A stretch of 64,000 nt of DNA, taken from assembly GCF_000166295.1 (NCBI RefSeq), contig NC_017506.1, positions 4,340,001 through 4,404,000 on the forward strand, in the 5' to 3' direction. Of the stretch, positions 37,258 to 47,207 are shown one piece after another. This DNA is from Marinobacter adhaerens HP15. GTDB taxonomy: Bacteria; Pseudomonadota; Gammaproteobacteria; Pseudomonadales; Oleiphilaceae. Every line of letters starts with the position of its first letter. The stretch's first letter is position 1. The notes beneath the pieces were generated by a model that did no database searches, was not told the DNA's origin, and was given only the letters and a program-made list of their open reading frames with translations. The translations under genes and the position numbers were made by a program.

Positions 37258-38922
37258 TTAATGGTGTTTGTTCGGTTCCAGGCGAACGTTTCTGGCCTGC
37301 TCGCGCAGTTTGAATTTCTGGATCTTTCCGGAGGCCGTTCGAGGCATGGCCTCGATCACTTCCAGGTATTCAGGCAGGTAGTTTTTGGACAGTTGCTGTT
37401 CGGTCAGGTAGGTCTTGACCTGTTCCAGGGTCAGGTCGGTGGCGTTCTCATCCAGGGTGACATAGGCGCACAGGCGCTCACCCAGGCGTTCGTCCGGGCA
37501 ACCGACCAGGGCGACATCGACAATGCCCGGGAACTTGTAGAGCAGGTTCTCTACCTCCACTACGGGAATGTTCTCACCGCCTCGAATCACCACGTCCTTG
37601 GTTCGGCCGGTGATGCGGATGTAGGCGTCTTGATCCATGCGAGCGAGGTCGCCGGTGTTGAACCAGCCGGATTCGTCCACGCCATAGAGTTCGGGGCGTT
37701 TGAGATAACCGACAAACAGGCTGGAGCCGCGAACCAGCAGGCTGCCTTCTTCACCGGCAGGCAGTTCGTTGCCCTGGAAATCGGTGACTTTCACTTCCAT
37801 GAAGGGCATGGCCTTTCCGTCGGACTGGCTGGCCCGCTCGGCTGGATCTTCCGGGCAGGTCATGGTGACAGCGCCGTTTTCGGTCATGCCCCAGGCGGAG
37901 ACGATCTTTGCCTTCAGTACCTTGCCGGCCTGCTCAACCACGGCGCTCGGGATCGGTGCGCCGGCGGAGACGAAGATCCGCAGGGAATCCAGTTCACCTT
38001 CGTGCTTGGGTGCGGTCTTGACCAGATCGGCCAGGAACGGAGTGGCGGCCATGGTGAAGGCCGGCTTTTCGGCACCAATCACCTTGCAGACATAGTCCGC
38101 GTCCCAGATGTCTTGCAGGATGGCAGTGGTGCCCAGATAGACGGGCATCATGATGCCGTACATGAAGCCCGTCTGGTGGGCCAGGGGGGAAGCCATCAGT
38201 ACCTTGTCATCGGAAGTCAGGTGCAAGCGGTCGGCGTAGGGTCGAACATTGGAAAACAGCGTGTTGGAGGTATGCATTACGCCTTTGGGCTCACCGGTGG
38301 TGCCAGAGGTGTAGAGGATCTGGATCGCATCGTCGGCGGTGAGTTGGCGTTCTGCGAACAGGCTCGTGATGTCCTGCTGTTTTTCCCAGGGCGTCTCCAT
38401 CAGGCGTTGTTCGAAGCTGCGTTCACCTTCTCCGCCGATGACCAGCAGCGTTTCCAGAGCCGGCAACTCCCCGCGAATACCGTCAACCATCGCCTCGTAG
38501 TCAAAGTCCCGGAAGACCTTTGGAATCACCAGCAGTTTGGCTTCGCCATGCTTGAGCATAAAGCGGAGCTCCCGCTCACGGAAAATGGGCATGAGCGGAT
38601 TCAGGATGGCGCCGATGCGCATGCAGGCCAGATGCAGGGCCGTGGTCTGCCACCAGTTGGGTAGCTGGCAGGCCACCACTTCCCCCTTTCCGATGCCCAT
38701 AGCCGCCAGGCCCGCTGCCATGCGAGTGACTTTGTCATTGAGTTCTCGATAGGTGAGGGCGTTGCGGGTGTCGCTGGTGACCTGATAACCGACGATGGCT
38801 TCCCTGTCCGGGGTGCTGGCGACCGCTTGGTCGAAGTAGTCGGTAATGATCTTGTCGTTCCACGCGCCGCTTTTGATCATCGCGGCACGGCGTTCCGGAT
38901 TAAGAGTGATGCCTGTATCCAT
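37258..38922 (-). CDS. aliA: Cyclohexanecarboxylate-CoA ligase AliA
   Basis: 554-aa AMP-forming acyl-CoA synthetase. It has the P-loop YTSGTTGEPKGVMHT, the WGMTENGAV region, GWFNTGDLARMD, and the C-terminal catalytic Lys in RTASGKIQKFKLRE. The start at 38922 has AGGTG six bases upstream. First gene of the operon aliA-badH-badI-aliB-badR, which activates cyclohexanecarboxylate and takes it to pimelyl-CoA. Substrate is inferred from its neighbours. Confidence 0.85.
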   Translation of the reverse strand: MDTGITLNPERRAAMIKSGAWNDKIITDYFDQAVASTPDREAIVGYQVTSDTRNALTYRELNDKVTRMAAGLAAMGIGKGEVVACQLPNWWQTTALHLACMRIGAILNPLMPIFRERELRFMLKHGEAKLLVIPKVFRDFDYEAMVDGIRGELPALETLLVIGGEGERSFEQRLMETPWEKQQDITSLFAERQLTADDAIQILYTSGTTGEPKGVMHTSNTLFSNVRPYADRLHLTSDDKVLMASPLAHQTGFMYGIMMPVYLGTTAILQDIWDADYVCKVIGAEKPAFTMAATPFLADLVKTAPKHEGELDSLRIFVSAGAPIPSAVVEQAGKVLKAKIVSAWGMTENGAVTMTCPEDPAERASQSDGKAMPFMEVKVTDFQGNELPAGEEGSLLVRGSSLFVGYLKRPELYGVDESGWFNTGDLARMDQDAYIRITGRTKDVVIRGGENIPVVEVENLLYKFPGIVDVALVGCPDERLGERLCAYVTLDENATDLTLEQVKTYLTEQQLSKNYLPEYLEVIEAMPRTASGKIQKFKLREQARNVRLEPNKHH

Positions 38923-39001
38923 CTTTTTCACCTGTTCGTTCCGGTTTTTGTTATTAAAAGGCCTGGCTGAAGCTGAAATCTGGTCCAGCCTCATTAGCTT
39001 C

Positions 39002-39038
39002 ACAATACGCCTCGCCAAAATAATATGTCAACATGTTG
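39002..39038 (-). promoter_or_regulatory. Sigma70 promoter of the aliA operon with overlapping palindrome
   Basis: On the minus strand: -35 TTGACA (39031-39026), 18-bp spacer, -10 TATTGT (39007-39002). The perfect palindrome CAACATGTTG (39029-39038) overlaps the -35, the right place for a repressor such as the BadR-like MarR protein. The aliA ATG is 80 bp downstream of the -10. Confidence 0.65.
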
Positions 39039-39130
39039 CTTTAAAAGTGCAAGGCGATGGCCATTTCCTTTGCCAGTTATTCTCAGGTGTTCAATACGTT
39101 AGACAGGACGACGGATGCCGCGATGGTGGT

Positions 39131-40027
39131 TCATTGAAGATTTGCAAATTCCAGAATCAAGGCGCGCAATTTACCTGCCGCCGGTGAAAGCGGTCTCCCG
39201 CAGCGTTGCAAGACACCATAACGGGTCCGAAGAGTTTCAATCCCGGTTACAGAAACGGTTGTCACCTTTCCGCTTTCAAGCAAGTCAGCCACGATAGGCC
39301 TGGGCGCAATACTGATGGCCTTGCTGCCGGTAACAATGGCCGCGAGCATGGCAATATTGTCGCATTCTATTCTCCGTTTAAGCCCGCCTTGTTGGGCGCT
39401 CATGGCCTGGATATTCCGTTCCATATCTTCAGGAACACGGGTCATGGCCAGGGGATAATCGAGCAAATCGCCCCAAACGACCCCTTTTTTCCGGGCCAAC
39501 GGGTGATCATGGCGACAAAACACAACAACCTCGGGCTGCGGCAAATGGGTAATGTCCAGGTCCGGATCGCCAGACAATTCGCCGGTATCGGCCACAAACA
39601 GCTCTATCTCATGATCCAGCAGCGCAAGGCGTAAGTCCTGCCAGTTATCTGTTCGAATGTTGAGGCGGATTCCCGGGTATTGATCCACAAACCGGGCACA
39701 GACCTTATCCATCAGGGCCAGCGCCGGATAGGGGCCAGTTCCGATACTCAATTCGCCTGTCTCAAGCTCGTCGATGGCCTCGACTTCCTGCCTTAAAGAT
39801 TCTGCCGCGGCCAGCAGGCCCCGGACATGAGGCAGAGCGGCCCGCCCATGTGCGGTTAAAACCACTCCGAAGCGCCCCCGATCGAACAGTCTTGCCCCGA
39901 GTTGGCGTTCCAGTTCCTGGATGCTGCGGCTTAACGCCGGTTGAGACAGGTGCACGACCTCAGAGGCGCGAGCAAAACTGCCGCACTCAACCAACGCCAT
40001 GAAGTGCCGGATGTGTCGTGTGTCCAT
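39131..40027 (-). CDS. LysR-family regulator, SdsB-like position
   Basis: 298-aa LTTR. The N-terminal HTH (FARASEVVHLSQPALSRSIQELERQLGARLFDR) is followed by a substrate-binding domain. The start is the ATG at 40027; nine more codons are open upstream without a better site. It is divergent from the alkyl sulfatase gene across 144 bp, just as sdsB is next to sdsA in Pseudomonas, so it likely activates the sulfatase operon in response to alkyl sulfate or fatty alcohol. It may instead act on the neighbouring ali operon. Confidence 0.82.
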   Translation of the reverse strand: MDTRHIRHFMALVECGSFARASEVVHLSQPALSRSIQELERQLGARLFDRGRFGVVLTAHGRAALPHVRGLLAAAESLRQEVEAIDELETGELSIGTGPYPALALMDKVCARFVDQYPGIRLNIRTDNWQDLRLALLDHEIELFVADTGELSGDPDLDITHLPQPEVVVFCRHDHPLARKKGVVWGDLLDYPLAMTRVPEDMERNIQAMSAQQGGLKRRIECDNIAMLAAIVTGSKAISIAPRPIVADLLESGKVTTVSVTGIETLRTRYGVLQRCGRPLSPAAGKLRALILEFANLQ

Positions 40028-40039
40028 GGCACTATATCT

Positions 40040-40054
40040 ATGCGTTTTGCGCAT
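40040..40054. promoter_or_regulatory. LysR-type box between the LysR gene and the sulfatase gene
   Basis: ATGCG-N5-CGCAT, an interrupted palindrome within TATGCGTTTTGCGCATG. It fits the T-N11-A LysR motif and lies 13 bp before the LysR start in the divergent spacer. Confidence 0.5.
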
Positions 40055-40171
40055 GTTAAGTCAAGAAACATTGCATTGGATGAACGGAACACCTCGCTTC
40101 AAACTGCAGTTACGTGGCGCACGATTCAAAACCAACAAAACCCAGGTGCCGCCAAAAAGAGGAGATTCCGC

Positions 40172-42147
40172 ATGCTACCCCTATTCAAGAAGGCCATGCT
40201 GGCAGCGTTAGGTGCCGGTTTGCTGTTCCCGGCGATCGCTCAGGCCGAAACCTCCAAGCCGGCAACTGCGGTGACAGCAAAGGTTAACCAGGCAGTCCTT
40301 AACGAGCTGCCGTTTGCTGACACGCGATCATTTGAGGATGCGCGCCGTGGTTTCGTGGGTGCGCTGCCGAATGGTCGGGTAGTGGACGAAGAGGGGCATG
40401 TGGCCTGGGACATGGAGCCCTACGCCTTCCTCAATGGTGATTCAGCGCCGGATTCCGTTAACCCAAGCCTGTGGCGCATGGCGCAGTTGAATGCGATCCA
40501 TGGGCTGTTCGAGGTGGTGGATGGCATGTACCAGGTCCGCAACATGGATCTGTCCAATATGACCATCATCGAGGGCGACAGCGGCCTGATCGTTATTGAT
40601 CCCCTGCTTACGCCCGCCACGGCCCGCGCCGGTCTGGAACTCTATTACCAGCACCGAAGCAAAAAGCCCGTTGTGGCCGTGCTTTATACACACAACCATG
40701 CGGATCATTTCGGGGGTGTGAAAGGTGTGGTTAATGAGGAGGATGTTCGGGCCGGGAAGGTGCGGATCTATGCTCCGGAGGGGTTCATGGAGCATGCCAT
40801 TGCAGAGAACGTGATCGCCGGCAATGCGATGACCCGTCGTGCCACCTACCAGTTTGGCGCCGGCTTGCCTCCAGGGGTTAGAGGTCATGTTGACACCGGA
40901 CTTGGCAAGGCATTGGGTAGTGGCGGGCTCAGCCTCATTGCACCCACGGATACGGTACCTGACAACGCCAACCTGACCATTGATGGCATTGATATTGAGT
41001 TCCAGATGGCCCACGGCACCGAAGCCGAATCTGAGATGATGATGTATTTCCCCCAATTCAGGGTGCTCAACACCGCCGAGATCACCAGCCAACACCTGCA
41101 TAACATCTACACCATCCGCGGAGCCGCGATTCGGGACGCCAATTCCTGGTCCAAATTTATCGATAAGGTGCTGGTTCGCTTCGCCGACCGCGCGGAGATT
41201 CTGGTGGCCCAGCATCACTGGCCGATCTGGAACCCGGAAGACATCACGCATTTTCTGGAAGTTCAAAGGGACCTGTACAAACATATCCATGATCAGACGG
41301 TTCGTATGATGAACCGTGGCATGTTGCCCGGGGATATTGCTGAAAACCTGCAGTTGCCTGAAAGCCTGAACCAGGAATGGTCAGCGCGCGGTTATTACGG
41401 AACCGTCAGCCACAATGCCCGCGGTGTATATCAGCGCTACATGGGCTGGTATGACGCCAATCCCGCCAACCTAAACCCTTTGCCACCTCGTGAAGAATCG
41501 AGACGCACCATTGATTACATGGGCGGCGAGGCGGAAGTGCTCCGAAAGGCCCGTACAGACTTTGCCGACGGCGACTATCGCTGGGTGGCATCAGTAATGC
41601 GACATCTCGTTTATGCCAACCCTGAAAACCGTGAAGCGCGCGAACTCGGGGCGGACGCTCTCGAGCAGCTTGGCTATCAGGCTGAGGCAGGCACCTGGCG
41701 CAGTGCCTACCTTGTTGGCGCGCACGAATTGCGCCACGGCGTGATTACACCGAAACATGTGGGGCTGCAGCCAGACCTGATGCAGGCGCTGGAAACCAGC
41801 ATGTTTTTTGATGCCATGGGGTAAGGATTGACCCGGAAAAAGCGGCCGGAAAGCACCTGGTGATCAACTGGTCCATCACCGACAAGAGCGAAGATTATCG
41901 GCTGAACCTCCAGAACGCCACGCTGACCCATCGGTCGGGGGAGCTGGACGAGCATGCCCACGCCAGCGTGAGTATGTCCCGAGCGGTTCTGGACAATATC
42001 CTCCTGCAAAAAACAAGTTTCCCGGAGGCGGTGCAGGCCGGCGATATCCAGGTTGAAGGATCAGTGGACGCCTTCTTTGGCCTGCTGCAAATGCTTGAGC
42101 AGCCGCCATCAAACTTCGCCATCATTGAACCGGTGGCGGTGCAATGA
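40172..42147 (+). pseudogene. SdsA-type alkyl sulfatase split by a one-base frameshift
   Basis: Exported Zn-dependent alkylsulfohydrolase that would release fatty alcohol and sulfate from detergents such as SDS. GAGGAG is at good distance from the ATG at 40172; a signal peptide ends AIAQAE. The metallo-beta-lactamase motif THNHADHFGG is intact, followed by the helical dimerisation domain. The frame stops at 41824 (…DAMG-stop). The missing C-terminal SCP2-like domain (INWSITDKSEDYRLNLQN...) continues in the -1 frame to 42147. One extra G in the G4 run at 41818-41821 would join them as ...AMGVRIDPEK. Without it the 550-aa product lacks the hydrophobic substrate-capture domain. It may be a sequencing error or a recent mutation. 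Confidence 0.85.
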
Positions 42148-43772
42148 TCTACAACAGCTTTGATTACATCGTCGTCGGTGCTGGCTCTGCCGGCTGTGTA
42201 CTGGCAGACCGCCTGTCAGCCGACGGCCGATATTCTGTCTGCGTGCTGGAGGCCGGGCCCGGCAAGGGTTCGTTCACAATCCGGACGCCGGGCGCTTTTG
42301 CTGCCCACATGTTCATCAAGACATACAACTGGGCGTTCAACGCCCGACCCGACCAGCAACTGCGTGGTGGCCAGCCTCTGTTTACCCCTCGTGGCAAGGG
42401 GCTTGGGGGGAGTTCGTTAATCAACGGTATGTTGTATGTGCGGGGCCAGAAAGAGGATTACGACGAGTGGGAGGCTCTGGGTAATGAAGGCTGGGGCTAT
42501 GCCGAGATGTTGCCTTACTTCCTGAAATCGGAACACCACGAGACACTGGCCGGAACGCCTTATCATGGCAAGGGCGGCAACCTTTATATCGGTGCCCCGG
42601 AAACGGCCGAATATCCGATGTCTGGAGCCTTCGTTGATGCGGCCCGGCAGACCGGTTTTCCCTACAGCAGTGATTTTAACGGCGCCGAACAGGAAGGTGT
42701 GGGGTATTTCCATCTGAACATCAAAAACGGCCGCCGGTTTGGTGTCGCCGATGCGTACCTGAAGCCCGCGATGAGCCGCCAGAACCTCACCGTGCTTACC
42801 GAAGCGCGAGTCAAAAAACTGGTGCTCGAGGGGAATCGGGCCGTTGCAGTTGAGCTTCGCCACAAAGACAGCGACCTTGTCTTGAATGCGAACCGGGAGA
42901 TCATCCTGAGTGGTGGAGCTATCAATTCACCACAGTTGCTTCAGCTTTCCGGCATCGGGGATCACGATGCGCTGGAAAGCCTCGGTATCCGGTGCCGGCA
43001 CGAATTACCGGGAGTGGGCAAGAACCTCCAGGAGCACGTGGATGCCTGTGTGCTGGTCTCAAGCCGGAAAAACAACGGCTTCACGGCCTCGCTCGGCGGC
43101 CTGCTGAAAATGGTCCCGGATACCATCCGATACTTCCTCAGTAAACGGGGCAAGCTCGCTAAATCCATCACCGAGGCTGGCGGTTTTATCAAATCCAGTG
43201 ACAGCGTTAATCGCCCGGATGTTCAGCTCCACATGCTGCCGCTGCTGTTTGATGATAGCGGTCGGGACCTGAAACTCATGTCCAACCCAGGTTATTCAGT
43301 GCATGTCTGTGTGCTGCGGCCGAAGAGCTCAGGCACCGTAACCATAACGTCGGCCGATCCGTTTGCAGCGCCGGAAATCGACTACAACTTCTTTGCCGAT
43401 CCCGATGACTGCAAAGTCATGGTGGATGGTATCCGCCAGGCCCGCCGGATTCTCGCGGCGAAGGCCTTTGACGATTATCGGGGTGAGGAACTCCACCCGG
43501 GCGCAGATCGCCAGTCTGACGAGCAGATCATCGAAAAGGTGAAGGAAAAGGTGGGCCTGGTATACCACCCGGTGGGCACCTGCAAAATGGGAACTGACAG
43601 GATGGCGGTCGTGGACCCACAACTCAGGGTGCACGGGCTAGGGGGCCTCCGTGTGGTGGACGCGTCCATCATGCCACGGCTGATTAGCGGCAATACCAAC
43701 GCGCCTACGATTGCCATCGCCGAAAAGGCTGCTGACATGATTCTCGAAACGGCGGCAGGTTCCGACACCTGA
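42144..43772 (+). CDS. GMC-family alcohol dehydrogenase (AlkJ/choline dehydrogenase-like)
   Basis: 542-aa FAD flavoprotein. It has the dinucleotide motif DYIVVGAGSAGCVLADRL, GMC signature 1 (FTPRGKGLGGSSLINGMLYVRG) and the C-terminal active-site His region (VYHPVGTCKMG) ending in GNTNAPTIAIAEKAAD. Its ATG overlaps the sulfatase stop as ATGA, so the two are an operon: the sulfatase releases a fatty alcohol and this enzyme oxidises it to the aldehyde. Electron acceptor unknown. Confidence 0.9.
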   Translation: MIYNSFDYIVVGAGSAGCVLADRLSADGRYSVCVLEAGPGKGSFTIRTPGAFAAHMFIKTYNWAFNARPDQQLRGGQPLFTPRGKGLGGSSLINGMLYVRGQKEDYDEWEALGNEGWGYAEMLPYFLKSEHHETLAGTPYHGKGGNLYIGAPETAEYPMSGAFVDAARQTGFPYSSDFNGAEQEGVGYFHLNIKNGRRFGVADAYLKPAMSRQNLTVLTEARVKKLVLEGNRAVAVELRHKDSDLVLNANREIILSGGAINSPQLLQLSGIGDHDALESLGIRCRHELPGVGKNLQEHVDACVLVSSRKNNGFTASLGGLLKMVPDTIRYFLSKRGKLAKSITEAGGFIKSSDSVNRPDVQLHMLPLLFDDSGRDLKLMSNPGYSVHVCVLRPKSSGTVTITSADPFAAPEIDYNFFADPDDCKVMVDGIRQARRILAAKAFDDYRGEELHPGADRQSDEQIIEKVKEKVGLVYHPVGTCKMGTDRMAVVDPQLRVHGLGGLRVVDASIMPRLISGNTNAPTIAIAEKAADMILETAAGSDT

Positions 43773-43956
43773 TCGAAAGGTTTATTCACTGGCATTAAGT
43801 GGCATCCACGGTCCGGTGGGCATTCTCCGTGTCATTTCACAGAGAACTGCGCCCAGCAGCTCAGATCACGAAGCGGATAGGAGGTCGGGCAGGAGTGCCA
43901 CATATGTGTAGGCACAGGAAGTGCCCCAGCGTTTGCGAACGTAAAAACATCAAGGT

Positions 43957-45528
43957 TCAGACAAAGCGGTCCCAGGGAACAGCGTCCTCCTGGAACGGTC
44001 GGGCAATCAGGTAGCCCTGCACTTCATCGCTCCCGACTTTTTTGACTAATTTGAGCTGATCCTTTCTTTCAATATTCTTCAGAATAACGCGCACGTCCAC
44101 TTCGCCAAGGCGTGCTTTGATTATTCTCAATTGATCCTGCTCGTGTGCTTCGCGGGCCTTCCAGGAAAGCAAACCTGCATCAACCTTGATGGCATCGAAG
44201 AAATCCACACCCGCGGGGTTAAAGAGATTGAAATGCTGAGAGCCATAGCCATCGATGACAATTTCAACGCCGAGTTTCCGGATGGCTGCAAGTGTCTCGG
44301 GGGAAGTTGCCAGTGCACGCTTGAATGCCGATTCGTCGATCTCTATTCCGAGTCTGGATGCCCTGATTCGACTGGTGGAGAGCCTTTGGCGCAGATGCAT
44401 CAGCATTTCCTCCGAAAACAGCTCTCTTGTGCTCAGATTGATTGATACTGCGACATTTTTGCCCTTGTCGATTCGGGCCTCCATAAGCTGAATGACCTGA
44501 TCGATCACCCATATATTGAACGGGAGTGACAAGCGGGTGTTTTCAATGAAAGCCAGGAATGATCTGGGGTACAGCGTTTTCCCGCCGCGATCCCAGCGAA
44601 CCAGGGCTTCCATACCGGTGAAGCGCCCGGACATGGTGTCCAAACGTGGCTGGTATTCGAGAAACAGCTCCTGATTTTTCAGTGCCTTTCCGACATCATT
44701 GATGGTGACGCCTGCATCGTCAGATTTCCAAGACTGCCGAGTTTCAGTCGTTGAACTTTTCGAATCTGATGCTCCGGCCTGCTTCTCCCGTGCGGATTTT
44801 GAACCGGGCTGAAGCTGCCTGATATCTGCATCCAACAACAGGTCGGAGACATCTGAGCGATTGAAACCCTCCAGGAGCTCTTTAATTTCCTTCGCAGAGT
44901 ACTTTTTGGATAGGACTGAAAAAATGAAATCTTCGTCAGTCACGGAATCCAGTTCTTTTGGGCCCTCGACGCGTTGGCTGACATGCCGGAAGAAATCCTC
45001 AAGCAACTGGGCCACAGTTTCTTTGCTGGTTATTTCAAGTAGGCTTTCAGCATTTTCAAACTTGATGAGGTATTTCTTTCGGTCCGGGTCGACGTCATAC
45101 CCATCGTCGCTTGACGATGTTTGCAGCTGAACACTGTGTTCGCTCGACCCCAGGGCAGCATCAGAGTCTTGAGGTGCGAGGGTGTGCACCATTTTACGAA
45201 AGAGCCCAATAACGAGAGCGATGACGATCAGCCAGAACAGGTAGACGATGTCTGCGAACAGATGCTCGCTGCTCGTCCTCAGGTGGTACAAGATGCCGAA
45301 AGTAACGATGCTGGTTGCAACGCCAGACGCCATCCCCAGAATGGCCGAGGCCACCACAACAGGGGCCAGCAAATAACTGATCAGAGCTACGCCGCTTTCG
45401 CTTGAAACGGAGAGCGCCCAAATAATCAAAAAGAACTGGCAGGCTGCCGCGAGTATGGTCAGGAGAATAACCCGATCCACTGACCATTTCTGGGTTGCAG
45501 CTGTGAGCGATATCAAAAAGCCGGTCAT
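43957..45528 (-). CDS. Membrane-anchored degenerate EAL-domain protein
   Basis: 523 aa. About four transmembrane helices lie in residues 5-112, followed by a linker (about 120-270) with a helical segment and an EAL domain (about 285-515). EAL itself (307-309) is present, but DDFGTG is changed to DGYGSQ (426-431) and the distal AEGVE glutamate is lost (ILKNIER). Two metal ligands are thus missing, so phosphodiesterase activity is unlikely; it may bind c-di-GMP as an effector. Last gene of the three-gene c-di-GMP operon, 15 bp after the LOV gene. Confidence 0.88.
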   Translation of the reverse strand: MTGFLISLTAATQKWSVDRVILLTILAAACQFFLIIWALSVSSESGVALISYLLAPVVVASAILGMASGVATSIVTFGILYHLRTSSEHLFADIVYLFWLIVIALVIGLFRKMVHTLAPQDSDAALGSSEHSVQLQTSSSDDGYDVDPDRKKYLIKFENAESLLEITSKETVAQLLEDFFRHVSQRVEGPKELDSVTDEDFIFSVLSKKYSAKEIKELLEGFNRSDVSDLLLDADIRQLQPGSKSAREKQAGASDSKSSTTETRQSWKSDDAGVTINDVGKALKNQELFLEYQPRLDTMSGRFTGMEALVRWDRGGKTLYPRSFLAFIENTRLSLPFNIWVIDQVIQLMEARIDKGKNVAVSINLSTRELFSEEMLMHLRQRLSTSRIRASRLGIEIDESAFKRALATSPETLAAIRKLGVEIVIDGYGSQHFNLFNPAGVDFFDAIKVDAGLLSWKAREAHEQDQLRIIKARLGEVDVRVILKNIERKDQLKLVKKVGSDEVQGYLIARPFQEDAVPWDRFV

Positions 45529-45543
45529 AAACTCGATCGTCGC

Positions 45544-47202
45544 TTAAAGAAAGTGGTCGATTTTTAGTGGCTTGGAGAAAAGATAGCCCTGGCCGATTGT
45601 GACACCCTCCTCAAGGAGGATTGCTGCCTGGTTTGCGTATTCAACGCCTTCAGCGATCACATCGAAACCGAATTGCTTTCCGAGGGATACAACAGAGCGA
45701 ATGATGGCAAGATCATCATGATTGGACTGGTTCAGATTCATGACAAATTCCCTGTCAATTTTCACAACGGATGCTCCCAGGCGCCTGATGTAAGAGAGGC
45801 TGGAGTAACCGGTACCAAAGTCGTCGAGAATAATGTCAAAGCCTGCCTCTCGCAGAGCAGCCAGGTTCTTCGCTGCCGACTCGTATCCGTCGATTGAGAG
45901 GTTTTCAACGACTTCGAGGCTGACTTTCCCCTTCACATCACAGATAGCGGTTGCGGTATCAATGAACGCTTGGATGAACTCCCTGTCCAGCAGCGAGAAG
46001 GGCGACAGGTTCATCGAAACCTTGATGTCACCATAGCGCTCCCAGATATCTGGCAGATCATTGCAGATTTGCTCCAAAAGATTGAGCGTCAGCGCATTGA
46101 TGTAGCCTGAGTTCTCACATAAAGGGATAAAGCGCCCGGGCGAGACAGTGCCGTGTTCCGGGTGGTCCCAGCGGGCAAGCGCTTCGAATCCAACGACATC
46201 CTGGGTCTCAAGGTTTAGCTGGGGCTGGTAGGCAACGTAAAACTCTTCCCCCTGAAGTGCCGTCGGTATATGTCCTGCCAGGAGCTGATCAGCCTGGGCG
46301 CGCCGCAAGTCGCTGTAGGTAAACTCAACGACACGATTTCGACCCTCGTCCTGCGACTGAGCCAAAGCGAAACTGCAAAAGCGAGTGCTTTCGTCAATCA
46401 GAGAGTAGGGCAGCCTGCTAATGAAGCCGCCGTTGAAGGTAAGTTGAAACATCTGCCCATCAATCCTTACCGGTCTCAGAGTGCTTTCGCAAAGACCTTC
46501 CAGCGTCTTGTCGAAGTCGTCTTCACCGTCTTCCTTTGAGGGTACAATGACGATGAATTCTCCCTCTCCAGCACGCGCGAGAATCGCCTCGTTGCAAAGC
46601 TGCATTTGCAACCGATCCCGAATTTCGAGAATGGCCGTGTCTGCCGCACTGTTACCCATAAACCCGCGCAGGTTCGCAAGGCCGTTGACGCTGATCGTAC
46701 CCAAGGATATTGACGCCTGCTCTTCAGGTTTATTCATCGCTCCCATTTTTATCAGCTCCACTGCCATGGCGGGAGTCGGTAACTGAGTCAAGTCATCGTA
46801 TGGAAAGTGAAACGGGACGTTCCTGTTGTTGCGATCCAGATCCTTAATATCATTCTGGATACCCAGGTAATGAGTCACAGACCCTTTTCCGTTGCGAATC
46901 GGTGTCAGGTAGAGGTCGTTCCAGAAAGCCGCGCCGTCCTTCCTGTAATTTTTGATGACGATGCGATGGGTTTTGCTTTGCGCAATCGCAGACTTGATGG
47001 AACCGATAACGGTCTGACTGGTTTCTTCTCCCTGAAGAAAGCGACAGTTCTTGCCCATGATTTCCGGCCGCTCGTACCCGGTGAGGGAACAAAAAGCATC
47101 ATTGCAGTAGATGATGGGGAAATCCTCTACGCAGCTGCTTATGACAATTCCGCTGTTCGAAGAATCAAAGCATTGAAGTGCAATGTCAGAAATCGATTCC
47201 AT
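45544..47202 (-). CDS. LOV blue-light receptor with degenerate GGDEF and active EAL
   Basis: 552-aa soluble photoreceptor. The N-terminal LOV domain (about 10-120) has the full flavin motif GKNCRFLQ with photoactive C53, and the flavin contacts in NYRKDG, FWND and LGIQND. The GGDEF site is changed to GEGEF (212-216), so it cannot cyclise. EAL (340-342), SLEVVEN, DDFGTG (460-465) and AEGVE are intact, so the protein should be a light-regulated c-di-GMP phosphodiesterase. It lies 5 bp after the PAS-GGDEF gene. Confidence 0.93.
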   Translation of the reverse strand: MESISDIALQCFDSSNSGIVISSCVEDFPIIYCNDAFCSLTGYERPEIMGKNCRFLQGEETSQTVIGSIKSAIAQSKTHRIVIKNYRKDGAAFWNDLYLTPIRNGKGSVTHYLGIQNDIKDLDRNNRNVPFHFPYDDLTQLPTPAMAVELIKMGAMNKPEEQASISLGTISVNGLANLRGFMGNSAADTAILEIRDRLQMQLCNEAILARAGEGEFIVIVPSKEDGEDDFDKTLEGLCESTLRPVRIDGQMFQLTFNGGFISRLPYSLIDESTRFCSFALAQSQDEGRNRVVEFTYSDLRRAQADQLLAGHIPTALQGEEFYVAYQPQLNLETQDVVGFEALARWDHPEHGTVSPGRFIPLCENSGYINALTLNLLEQICNDLPDIWERYGDIKVSMNLSPFSLLDREFIQAFIDTATAICDVKGKVSLEVVENLSIDGYESAAKNLAALREAGFDIILDDFGTGYSSLSYIRRLGASVVKIDREFVMNLNQSNHDDLAIIRSVVSLGKQFGFDVIAEGVEYANQAAILLEEGVTIGQGYLFSKPLKIDHFL

Positions 47203-47207
47203 GCAAG

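Noticed and set aside
37243..38664. 473-codon open frame opposite aliA
   Set aside because: Antisense of a clear AMP-ligase gene; composition driven by GC codons.
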